The position numbers and the translations under genes are program-made. From positions 62,001 through 126,000 of the forward strand of contig JAJDWR010000016.1 of NCBI GenBank assembly GCA_022825505.1: a stretch of DNA of 64,000 nucleotides, given 5' to 3'. The notes under the pieces were generated by a model. The model did no database searches. It was not told the origin of the DNA and saw only the letters and a list, made by a program, of their open reading frames with translations. Shown one piece after another: positions 53,066-60,549 of this stretch (within the stretch, counting starts at the first letter, position 1; each line of letters starts with the position of its first letter). This stretch comes from Gammaproteobacteria bacterium (lineage in GTDB: Bacteria > Pseudomonadota > Gammaproteobacteria > Steroidobacterales > Rariloculaceae).

Positions 53066-54157
53066 CTATTCCTGCCGCGCGACGTTGTGGATGGTTCGGG
53101 AAGCCGATTCCTCGTCGCACTCGAAATCCTCGATCGGCGTGCTGTCCGCAAGCCGCGTATGGATCACGCGGTCTGTATAGGCTGCGGTGAGGTATTCGGG
53201 ATCCTCCACAGTGTATTCCAGCACCAGCGATGCGCCGCCAACCGTCACGGAGTAGCGCTCCGTCAGGCGTTTTCCGGTGCTGGACGGCAGCTCGCCGCCC
53301 CGGCCGTTGGGATCGTAGATCGAGGCGAGGCCGGCGGCCTGTTCCGGGAACCGCTCCGACTCGACCACGAGGCTCTCGCCATCCAGCCGCGCCGTCGCGT
53401 AGCCGAACAGTCCCGACGGCTCGCTCAGGACCGGTTCGCCGCCCAGGGGCACGGTGCGAATGACGGCAAAGTACTCGTGGTGCAATACGACCCGGTCGTC
53501 GGAAAACTCGATTCCAAAGAGATAGGGCGGATAGAAGAGCGCCGGAAGGTTCGGCGGTACGCAGTGCACGGCCGGCGACTCCGTAACGTCGTAGTTCTCG
53601 CGGAACCGGGCGGCCCACTCCGTCAGCGGCATCGGCGAGTCGCCATCCGTGTTGAGATTCCGATGCGGCTGGATGTCCCAGATTCCGGAGAGGAGGTCGG
53701 CGGCGTCCGCGCCTGAAACCTGCACATCCGTCGCCACGGCCGGGGAATTGCCGCTGCCGACCCGGGTACCGTCCGGCCTGAAGATACCTCTCCCGAGCAG
53801 AACGCCTCGGACTCCGTCCCGGCGCATCGCGCCTCGCACGACGATCGGGTCGCCCGGGATCAGCGTATCCTCGTCGATGCCCTGGCGGCGCATGTTGGGG
53901 ACCGGTCCCATCTCGATATCCCAGAGTTCGGAGGCGCCGTCTTCGTCTTCGGATTCAATCGTGAGTATCGAGTGCGGGCTGCGCACCTTGAGGTCTACAA
54001 CCGAGCCGGACAACTCGATGAACCGGGATTGATCGAAGGGAGCGAAGGAGTGGTGGGCCCGGGCGGAAGCTTGTATGGCGATCGATACCAACACGAGTGC
54101 GGCGGTGCCCGAAGCAGTCCCGATCGCTTGCCGGACTGGAACTTCAAAGAAGGTCAT
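53066..54157 (-). CDS. Exported fusion of DUF6152-like and core domains
   Basis: 363 residues from ATG 54157, with GGAG upstream. Signal peptide cut near SARA; mature start HHSFAPFDQ (His35, His36); the third histidine lies in RSPH (His62), the only copy without the NPH asparagine. The core domain lies between Cys199 and Cys347 (148 apart) with ESLVVESERF, LTERY and EDPEYLTAA. Convergent with the core gene at 51940 and divergent from the fusion gene at 54505. Confidence 0.75.
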   Translation of the reverse strand: MTFFEVPVRQAIGTASGTAALVLVSIAIQASARAHHSFAPFDQSRFIELSGSVVDLKVRSPHSILTIESEDEDGASELWDIEMGPVPNMRRQGIDEDTLIPGDPIVVRGAMRRDGVRGVLLGRGIFRPDGTRVGSGNSPAVATDVQVSGADAADLLSGIWDIQPHRNLNTDGDSPMPLTEWAARFRENYDVTESPAVHCVPPNLPALFYPPYLFGIEFSDDRVVLHHEYFAVIRTVPLGGEPVLSEPSGLFGYATARLDGESLVVESERFPEQAAGLASIYDPNGRGGELPSSTGKRLTERYSVTVGGASLVLEYTVEDPEYLTAAYTDRVIHTRLADSTPIEDFECDEESASRTIHNVARQE

Positions 54158-54504
54158 TTTCTGTTCTCCATGCCGCAGGCGAAGCGAAGGTCTCACAGCA
54201 TTACCACGCTGGCCTGCTCGCGATCTGCGGACGCGCCCGGATTTAACGGTCTCCTGCGTAGCAAATATACCGAACGTGCTTCCGGTCACCCGGGTCGAGC
54301 CGTGAATTCTGCGTAAATTGGCATGAATTAGCTGTGTACCGTTCACCTGTACTGTCGTCGGGGTATCGCCGGACGTTTAAGATAGTCGACTGGCAGAAAT
54401 CGGCGAGGAAGCCAATGCGCGTCAGGATTGCAGGACCGTCGTTCGCAGCGATTGATTTCTGGGGTGACGGGGGCTTTCGCGGACCGTAACGCCTGGAGAA
54501 GACT
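54158..54504. other. 347-bp divergent intergenic region
   Basis: No gene, repeat or RNA is visible. It separates two divergent DUF6152-core fusion genes and should hold both promoters, but no hexamer pair at 16-18 bp spacing convinced me. A GATAGT near 54380 is a possible -10 on the plus strand. A GGAGAA site precedes the right-hand ATG. Confidence 0.4.
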
Positions 54505-55644
54505 ATGCGAACGCTATTGAAAGCAGTAGCCTGGTGCTACCTGGTGGGCTGGTCAGCGTTGACATACGCTCACCACAGCATCGCGGCGTATGCTGTCGAT
54601 GAAGCACGCGAAATCTCGGGCATCGTCTCCGAGGTTCGGCTCGTGAATCCGCACGCCTATTTCGTGCTCGACGTGACCGACGAGACGGGAGCCGTGACCT
54701 CGTGGAGGGTGGAAACTGCCGCGCCGGCCATCCTGCGCCGTGGCGGCTGGGATGCGACGACCGTGCGGGTCGGCGACCGGGTCGCGGCGACGGGCGCGCC
54801 ATTGGCGTCAGGCGACCCGGAGATGAATCTCGAGTTCTTCTTCCTGGCCGACGGCACCCGGATCTCTCGCACCGGCAACATCGGAGGTCCACCGGCAGGC
54901 GCTGCCGACGCCGGCGAGGGCGGACCGCCGGTAGCGGCTGGCGGCATGGCGCCTGCAGGGGGCATGGGGCGGCAAGGGGGCATGGGCCGTGGCCCGGGAG
55001 GCGCAGCCTTTCCGGCGGAACCGGAGCCATCCGGCGCTCCACGCGAGTTGCTGACCGGCGTTTGGTCGACGAACTGGGGTTCGCCCTTTACGCGCTCGAC
55101 CGACCCTCAGGCCCGCGAGAAGATGACGGCTGCAGGGCTCGCCCGCTTCGAAGCGTTCGACATCAATGTCGAGAACATGGCGAACTGCCGCCTGGTGGGC
55201 GCGCCCCGCCTTGCGCGCGGCACGGTCTACTCGCACGAGGTCGTCGACATCGGCCATACGATCTACATCATCTCCGAATACAACGCGGAGACCCGCCGCA
55301 TCTACATGGACGGACAGGAACCGCACCGGTATTTCGCTCCCAATAAACTCGGCTGGTCCAACGGCGAATACGAGGACGGCGTGCTGACGATCACGACTCG
55401 GCATCTGACCGAGGAGTACATCGAAGCGTCGAGCGGCAACTACTTCGGCGGCGGTGAAGACGCTTACATGATCGAGAAGATATTCGTCATCGAAGAGGGA
55501 AACGAACTCGTCTACATGACGTGGTTTCATGACCCCTTGCACTACACGGAGCCTTATCGCACCTCCCAGAATTGGCGGCGCATGGATGTGGATGAGGGCT
55601 TCATGCTCGACTGCGAACCCACCGTTTACACATTGGCGGAGTAA
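54505..55644 (+). CDS. Exported fusion of DUF6152-like and core domains with Gly/Met-rich linker
   Basis: 379 residues. Signal peptide cut near LTYA, mature start HHSIAAYAV (His23, His24), third histidine in VNPH (His50). A low-complexity linker (about 127-168) is rich in Gly, Pro, Ala and Met (AGGMGRQGGMGRGPGG). The core domain lies between Cys228 and Cys370 (142 apart) with IYMDGQEPHRYF, GEYEDGVLTITT and HDPLHYTEPYRT. It begins the plus-strand run that leads to the ring-cleavage genes. The Met-rich linker might bind copper, but that is speculation. Confidence 0.75.
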   Translation: MRTLLKAVAWCYLVGWSALTYAHHSIAAYAVDEAREISGIVSEVRLVNPHAYFVLDVTDETGAVTSWRVETAAPAILRRGGWDATTVRVGDRVAATGAPLASGDPEMNLEFFFLADGTRISRTGNIGGPPAGAADAGEGGPPVAAGGMAPAGGMGRQGGMGRGPGGAAFPAEPEPSGAPRELLTGVWSTNWGSPFTRSTDPQAREKMTAAGLARFEAFDINVENMANCRLVGAPRLARGTVYSHEVVDIGHTIYIISEYNAETRRIYMDGQEPHRYFAPNKLGWSNGEYEDGVLTITTRHLTEEYIEASSGNYFGGGEDAYMIEKIFVIEEGNELVYMTWFHDPLHYTEPYRTSQNWRRMDVDEGFMLDCEPTVYTLAE

Positions 55645-55694
55645 GTGCATCATCGGGATGCCGGACACCCAGCACTAAATTGAGGAAAAAGCTC

Positions 55695-56255
55695 ATGAAA
55701 TTCTGGACGACCACGATGACTGCGATGGCACTGATGCTGTCGATGACGCCCGTTGTGTCACAGGAATCGGCTTCGGAGCAGACCTACCACATGAAGATGG
55801 ACGACCCGGCGGGACTGGTGGAAACCGGCTACTGCCTGGAAATCCTCGGCAGGCCCGGCGACGAAATGCTCGAAATGCCCCTCATCGCGCACAACTGCAA
55901 GCTGATCCTCGCTCCAGACGATTCAATCGTCCACAACGGGAAGGGCGAAATCGTTTTTCCCGCCTTTGATCTCTGCGTGACTGCCATGGGGCTGAACATT
56001 GCGCTCGAGTACAACTCGGTGATGCTGAAGGAGTGTGGCCTCGTGGAGCCCTACCTGAATGCTCCCCCGTTGCAGGCTTTCGAAGTCAATGACAGGAACC
56101 AGGTGCAACTGATGGGCTCCGAACTCTGCCTGACAATCGGCGATTCATCGAGCACCACCACGCGCCCGGATCACCACTGGCGCGCGCTGTACCTGCAGGA
56201 TTGTGCCGGCGCACCGCTGGAGCGCTCGCAGTGGTATCTCAATATCCCTGAGTAA
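55695..56255 (+). CDS. Exported small protein with ricin-B-like (beta-trefoil) features
   Basis: 186 residues: signal peptide (about 1-23, cut near VVSQ), then repeated units of the beta-trefoil kind: TGYCLEILGRPG, FDLCVTAMGLN, SELCLTIGDS and a final LYLQDCAG with SQWYL, which fits a QxW motif. Such folds bind sugars or aromatic ligands; no catalytic residues are evident. ATG 55695 with GAGG upstream; a TTG at 55680 is an alternative. It is inserted between the fusion gene and the decayed 3' fragment of another copy. Confidence 0.6.
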   Translation: MKFWTTTMTAMALMLSMTPVVSQESASEQTYHMKMDDPAGLVETGYCLEILGRPGDEMLEMPLIAHNCKLILAPDDSIVHNGKGEIVFPAFDLCVTAMGLNIALEYNSVMLKECGLVEPYLNAPPLQAFEVNDRNQVQLMGSELCLTIGDSSSTTTRPDHHWRALYLQDCAGAPLERSQWYLNIPE

Positions 56256-56348
56256 ACCGAACTCGTTTACATGAGGTGGTTCCACGATACCGCGTACCAC
56301 ACGGAGCCCCATCGCACCAGACGCAATGGCGGCGGAGGCAAGCGCTGA
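56256..56348 (+). pseudogene. Decayed 3' fragment of a core-domain gene
   Basis: This 93-base frame has no start of its own and begins right after the trefoil gene stop. It reads ELVYMRWFHDTAYHTEPHRT and ends in TGA, matching the tail ELVYMTWFHDPLHYTEPYRT of the fusion gene at 54505. At the DNA level it resembles 55502-55585 at roughly four of five bases. The TGA overlaps the ATG of the dioxygenase gene. It looks like the remains of a duplicated core gene. Confidence 0.75.
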
Positions 56349-57442
56349 TGGCCGAAATCAGCTATGGTTTTTTCACTCCGCACTCGCCGATCTTTGCGCT
56401 CGATCCCAACAAGCTTGCGTTGCCCGAAGAAGAAGTGTCACTGACGGGTGGGGAACTGTCGGCCGACTTCGTTCCCCCGACAACAAAATCGCCCGAGCGC
56501 ATCTATCATTACCGTGGCGGCGTGTACAACCACGCGGAACTTGAGGTGCTGCACGCCGAGGCGGGCAACGGCTGGATTGTCGAAAACAACACCGATGCGA
56601 AGCGCGTGGAAGCGTTCGAGCGCTCCTTTGCGGAGTTCAAGTCCCTGGGCGAGAAGATTCTCAATGAGGTCAAGCCGGACGCGCTGGTCCTGATCGGCGA
56701 CGACCACCTGGAATGGTTCGCCGACGGCGTCAAACCTACATTCATGGTGTATTGCGGCGATCACGTCAGGAACATCACCATGGAGAACGCCGGCGACGAC
56801 GTCATTTTCAAGACGCACAATAACCCGGCGCGCTACCGGTCGCAGCAGCAGCTCAGGCCGGAAGAGGCGGACATCGATTACCCGGTCGAGAGCGACCTCG
56901 CCACGCATATCGTGGCCTGCGCCCATCTGGAGGAGTTCGATCTTGCCTACGCCAAAGAACCGATCATCGCCCACAATGGCGTCCGCGTCGGCTGCCCCTA
57001 CGCGTATTCGTTCGTGTATCGAAGGATTCTCCGCGACGCCCCGGTCCCGTTCGTACCGGTCATGGTGAACGGTTATTTCGACCCGCAACGGCCGACCCCG
57101 AACCGGTGTTACAGCTTCGGCCGGATGATCGGCCGTGCGATCCAGTCGTGGGACGCGGACAAGCGCGTCGCCGTATGCGCGGCAGGCGGGTTCTCGCACG
57201 TCGCTATCGACCCCGAACTGGATCGTGCGATGATGGACGCATGCCGGAACGGCGACGAGGCGTTCTTCAGGGGCATCAGCCGCGACGACCTGATGATGGG
57301 AAATTCGGAGTTCAAGGAGATCGTGACGCTGGCGGGAATGCTCAGCGTCACGGATCTCAAGTTCAGCGAACGGGAGCTTGTGTTCGTCGTGCGCTCGATG
57401 GCGGGGGTCGGCCAGGCGATGGGGTTCGGCGAATGGCAGTAA
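56348..57442 (+). CDS. Class III extradiol ring-cleavage dioxygenase, LigB type
   Basis: 364 residues from ATG 56348, with GGAGG nine bases upstream. By comparison with protocatechuate 4,5-dioxygenase LigB from memory, the likely iron and catalytic residues are His12 (FTPHSP), His120 (LIGDDH) and His284 (GGFSH), and IGDDHLEWFADGVKPTFM aligns with the LigB segment around its second histidine. It opens the ring of a catechol-type acid next to the hydroxyls. No LigA-like small subunit gene is nearby. The substrate (protocatechuate, gallate or another catechol) is open, but the LigC-type gene downstream favours a protocatechuate-like route. Confidence 0.82.
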   Translation: MAEISYGFFTPHSPIFALDPNKLALPEEEVSLTGGELSADFVPPTTKSPERIYHYRGGVYNHAELEVLHAEAGNGWIVENNTDAKRVEAFERSFAEFKSLGEKILNEVKPDALVLIGDDHLEWFADGVKPTFMVYCGDHVRNITMENAGDDVIFKTHNNPARYRSQQQLRPEEADIDYPVESDLATHIVACAHLEEFDLAYAKEPIIAHNGVRVGCPYAYSFVYRRILRDAPVPFVPVMVNGYFDPQRPTPNRCYSFGRMIGRAIQSWDADKRVAVCAAGGFSHVAIDPELDRAMMDACRNGDEAFFRGISRDDLMMGNSEFKEIVTLAGMLSVTDLKFSERELVFVVRSMAGVGQAMGFGEWQ

Positions 57443-58350
57443 TCCGAGCGCTTCCCCTGGCGACATTACTCGTGCCGGGTCTGCTCGCATGCCAGACAAT
57501 CGACATGCCAGCCAACGAAATACTGCCTGCGCCCTCTCCGGATTTCTTCGCCTACAGCGGCGCCGGGCTGCAGGGCTTCGAGCCGGTCCGCACCGAGGAA
57601 GGCGTTCAACACGTGATCTACGAGAGCCCGATGCGCGGCTTCGTCACGGCGTACCTCATCGAACCCGCGAGCGACAGCCCGCTGCCCGCGGCGATTTACC
57701 TTCACCCGTCCGGCAGCGGCAGTACGACACAGATCGATGAAGCGCGTCAACTGGCGGGCCAGGGATACGTCGTCATGCTGGTCGACTCGCCGAAGGTTCG
57801 CCCCGACGCCTGGCGAATCAGCGAAGATCATGCCATCCCGAATCACAACCGGGACATTTATCGCCAGCAGGTCATCGACGTGCGCCGCGGAATCGACCTG
57901 CTTGCGCAGCAGCCGTATGTCGATGCGACGGACCTCAGCATCATCGGCAAGAACCTCGGCGGCGGATTCGCGGGCATACTGAGCGGTGTCGAAGACCGCG
58001 TCGGCACGTTCGTGATTCAGGCTGCGATTCCGGAGCTGGGAAAATTCTGGCCGAACATGGCCCATCCGACGGCGGACGCCGTTCGCGAACAGGTCGGGCA
58101 GGAACGCCTGGAAGAATACGCTCTGGAAACCGCGGTCACCGATGCGCTGAACTACGTGGACCTGCGCGCGGACAAGCGCGTGCTCTACCAGTGGGGCGAA
58201 CACGACGACTGGTTGACGCCGGAACAGGCGCACGAAATGGTCACTCGAACGACCGGCGAGGTGACGAGCATCTGGTACGAGGAGGGCCACGACTTGATGT
58301 CACCGGACGTCGTCCGTGACTATGTTCGCTGGTTGACGCAGGACGATTAG
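57433..58350 (+). CDS. Dienelactone-hydrolase-like alpha/beta-fold lipoprotein with Asn in place of the nucleophile
   Basis: 305 residues. Lipoprotein-type signal ending LLACQ. An alpha/beta-hydrolase fold is evident from AAIYLHPSGSG, GYVVMLVDSP and DVRRGIDLL. The nucleophile elbow, normally G-x-S/C-x-G, reads GKNLG with Asn174, while an Asp (WGEHDDW) and a His (YEEGHDLM) of the triad remain. It overlaps the dioxygenase gene by ten bases, so they are coupled. It may be a non-hydrolytic binding protein or use another mechanism. Confidence 0.75.
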   Translation: MAVIRALPLATLLVPGLLACQTIDMPANEILPAPSPDFFAYSGAGLQGFEPVRTEEGVQHVIYESPMRGFVTAYLIEPASDSPLPAAIYLHPSGSGSTTQIDEARQLAGQGYVVMLVDSPKVRPDAWRISEDHAIPNHNRDIYRQQVIDVRRGIDLLAQQPYVDATDLSIIGKNLGGGFAGILSGVEDRVGTFVIQAAIPELGKFWPNMAHPTADAVREQVGQERLEEYALETAVTDALNYVDLRADKRVLYQWGEHDDWLTPEQAHEMVTRTTGEVTSIWYEEGHDLMSPDVVRDYVRWLTQDD

Positions 58351-58408
58351 TCCGGCCCGCTCGGCAGCGCCTCTCGGCAGCAACCCTTATGCTACCTTGG
58401 CTATCGAG

Positions 58409-58417
58409 TGGTACAAT
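58409..58417 (+). promoter_or_regulatory. Extended -10 promoter before the intradiol dioxygenase gene
   Basis: TGGTACAAT is an extended -10 (TGn plus TACAAT). The -35 is poor, which is tolerated in extended -10 promoters. Transcription would start near 58424, about 25 bases before the ATG. Confidence 0.5.
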
Positions 58418-58448
58418 TATCTCTTAACATGCACTCGCGGAGTGAAGG

Positions 58449-59255
58449 ATGAAGAAAATGACTCGCCGGAAAGTGGTGCAGACCGGTGCGCTGGCGGGCA
58501 TTGGCCTGGTCGGCAAGAGCCTCGGGCAGACATTGCGGCCCGAACAGGACGAGTTGCAGGGCGTCGATTCGATCATCGTGCCTCAGCCGGTCGACCCCAT
58601 CTCGGGCATCACGTGCGGATTGACGCCCGAGACCATCGACGGGCCCTACTACTTCCACGGCGCGGAAATGCGCAGCAGGATCAGCGAAGGCAAGGAAGGC
58701 CTGCCCTTGCGGCTTGGTATCCAGGTCGTCGATGTCACCTGGGCGAGCGCGCCGCCGAATCTCTGTTTCCCGATTCAGAATGCCATCGTCGATATCTGGC
58801 ATGCCGATGCGCTGGGCATTTACTCGAATTCCACGCTCGATGCACAGGGCGTCGATACGGCGGGACAGACCTGGTGCCGCGGCGCGCAGGCGACCGACGA
58901 GAGCGGCTATTGCGAATTCGAGACGATTCTGCCCGGCTGGTATCTCGAGGAAGGCGGGCCGCCGTGGCGACCGATCTTCGCACGAACGATTCACATCCAC
59001 GCGAAGGTTTATTTCCGCAACAAGGTCGTCACCACTCAAATCTACTTTCCCGACGCCTTCATCGAGTCGGTCTACGCGCAGGCCCTCCCGTACAGGGAGA
59101 CGCCGACGCGCACCAGCCGCGTGACCGGGGAAGTCCATAGCATCGATCCCAACGAAGCCGACTGGGTGTACGGGCAGGGTGGCCCGATGACGGAACCCGA
59201 GCGCGACGGCGACGGCTACTATGCCAGGGCCGTCGTCGGGACAATGAACGCCTGA
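58449..59255 (+). CDS. Intradiol ring-cleavage dioxygenase, Tat-exported
   Basis: 268 residues. The N-terminus (TRRKVVQTGALAGIGLVG) is a twin-arginine-type signal; ATG 58458 is an alternative start. The Fe(III) ligands of this family, two Tyr and two His, are visible: Tyr67 or Tyr68 (DGPYYFHG), Tyr165 (GWYLEEG), His182 and His184 (IHIHAK). Family members cleave catechols between the hydroxyls. Export is a known trait of a subgroup active on protocatechuate-like or larger aromatics outside the cytoplasm. It is separated from the hydrolase gene by 98 bases. Confidence 0.85.
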   Translation: MKKMTRRKVVQTGALAGIGLVGKSLGQTLRPEQDELQGVDSIIVPQPVDPISGITCGLTPETIDGPYYFHGAEMRSRISEGKEGLPLRLGIQVVDVTWASAPPNLCFPIQNAIVDIWHADALGIYSNSTLDAQGVDTAGQTWCRGAQATDESGYCEFETILPGWYLEEGGPPWRPIFARTIHIHAKVYFRNKVVTTQIYFPDAFIESVYAQALPYRETPTRTSRVTGEVHSIDPNEADWVYGQGGPMTEPERDGDGYYARAVVGTMNA

Positions 59256-59351
59256 TTCGGAACATCCCCCGGCCCAGACTCGTATGGAAATACCCGTTTC
59301 CCTTCGCGTCTGCGCGCCGGTTGCCGGAGCAAAAACTCCTGGAGGAATATC

Positions 59352-60296
59352 ATGCTGAATACGTGTCTCGTCGGCGAAGGCGGACAGGGCGAAGCCTACA
59401 TGAAGGCGATAGGGCCGCTGTCCGACATAGCGGTCACGGCCATCGTCGGCGGTAATGAGGGCGATACGAATGCCTTTGCGGAGCGCTGGAACATCCCGTA
59501 CGCATCCACGAACCTCAAGGAAGCGCTGCGCCGCGACGATGTCGATGCCGCGATCATCGCCTCGCCAACCGGCCTGCACGCCGAGCACGCCCGGCTCGCG
59601 ATCTCCCGCAACAAGCATGTGTTGCTGGAAATCCCCATGGCGGACAATCTCGCCGACTGCGAGGAGATTGCCGCGTTGGCGGAAAGCTCGCCGCTGGTGT
59701 GCATGGTGGCGCACACGCGCCGGTTCCAGCCCATGTTTCGCCATGTCAAGCACAGGGTCGACAGCGGTGATCTGGATATCCACCACATGGTGTTCCAGAC
59801 CTATTTCTTCCGGCGCACGAACCTGAACCGCGACGGCAACCCGCGCACGTGGGTCGACAGCCTGCTCTGGCATCACGCCTGCCACAGCGTCGACACCGCC
59901 AAGTGGCTGTTCGGCGCCGAGGGAATGCAGTGCTGGGCGCAGGCCGGGCCGGACCATCCGGAACTCGGCATTCCAATGGACATCACTGTCGGCATGAAGA
60001 CGGGGCGCGGCCAGCTCGTCACCGGCGCCCTGTCATTCAACAATCACGGCAAGATACAGGTCAGTACCCGCTTCATCGGCGAACAGGACACCCTCGTCGT
60101 GATTTCCAATGAAGTCAGACTCGTGGATCACGAGGGCAACGAGCTGGTCAAGGACAAGTTCGGCTCCGGACTGGCCGAGCAGGTTCAGGAATTCGTTTCC
60201 GCTGTCGCGGAGCAACGGGAACCGGAGGCCAGTTTCGCCGACTGCCTGCAAACCATGCGTTTGCTCGCCAGGTTGCAGGATTCCATCGGCGCATAG
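59352..60296 (+). CDS. Gfo/Idh/MocA oxidoreductase, LigC-like (4-carboxy-2-hydroxymuconate semialdehyde dehydrogenase)
   Basis: 314 residues with an N-terminal Rossmann fold (GEGGQG, ALRRDDVDAAIIASPT) and the C-terminal GFO domain. The stretches CMVAHTRRFQP, QTYFFRR, LLWHHA and HPELGIPMD strongly match what I recall of LigC/PmdC, the dehydrogenase acting after LigAB in protocatechuate 4,5-cleavage; EIP replaces the EKP lysine motif of ordinary Gfo/Idh enzymes, as in LigC. No signal peptide, so it works in the cytoplasm. This is the best substrate clue in the locus. Confidence 0.82.
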   Translation: MLNTCLVGEGGQGEAYMKAIGPLSDIAVTAIVGGNEGDTNAFAERWNIPYASTNLKEALRRDDVDAAIIASPTGLHAEHARLAISRNKHVLLEIPMADNLADCEEIAALAESSPLVCMVAHTRRFQPMFRHVKHRVDSGDLDIHHMVFQTYFFRRTNLNRDGNPRTWVDSLLWHHACHSVDTAKWLFGAEGMQCWAQAGPDHPELGIPMDITVGMKTGRGQLVTGALSFNNHGKIQVSTRFIGEQDTLVVISNEVRLVDHEGNELVKDKFGSGLAEQVQEFVSAVAEQREPEASFADCLQTMRLLARLQDSIGA

Positions 60297-60549
60297 GCGA
60301 TTCCGTGCACAGTCATCGGGTCGCTTGCCCGGCTCGGCAAGGCTAGCCAGGAGTCGTGATATCTCCATTTGCCGTTGAAGGGCTTGTTCGCGCAGTCGCT
60401 GCGCCAGCGCGGCCATTGCGGCGGGCGCGGGCACCGTATGACTTTACTGCAACAGGGCTTGAAATTCCTGTCACCCGTCCACGAGCAGTCTCCAATTCCG
60501 TCTATATTGGAACTGGTTGCACGAAACCAACAGTTGCCAGGAGATTCGG

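Noticed and set aside
54345-54365. Possible SOS box (CTGTACTGTC) between divergent fusion genes
   Set aside because: The right half-site does not fit CTGT-N8-ACAG.
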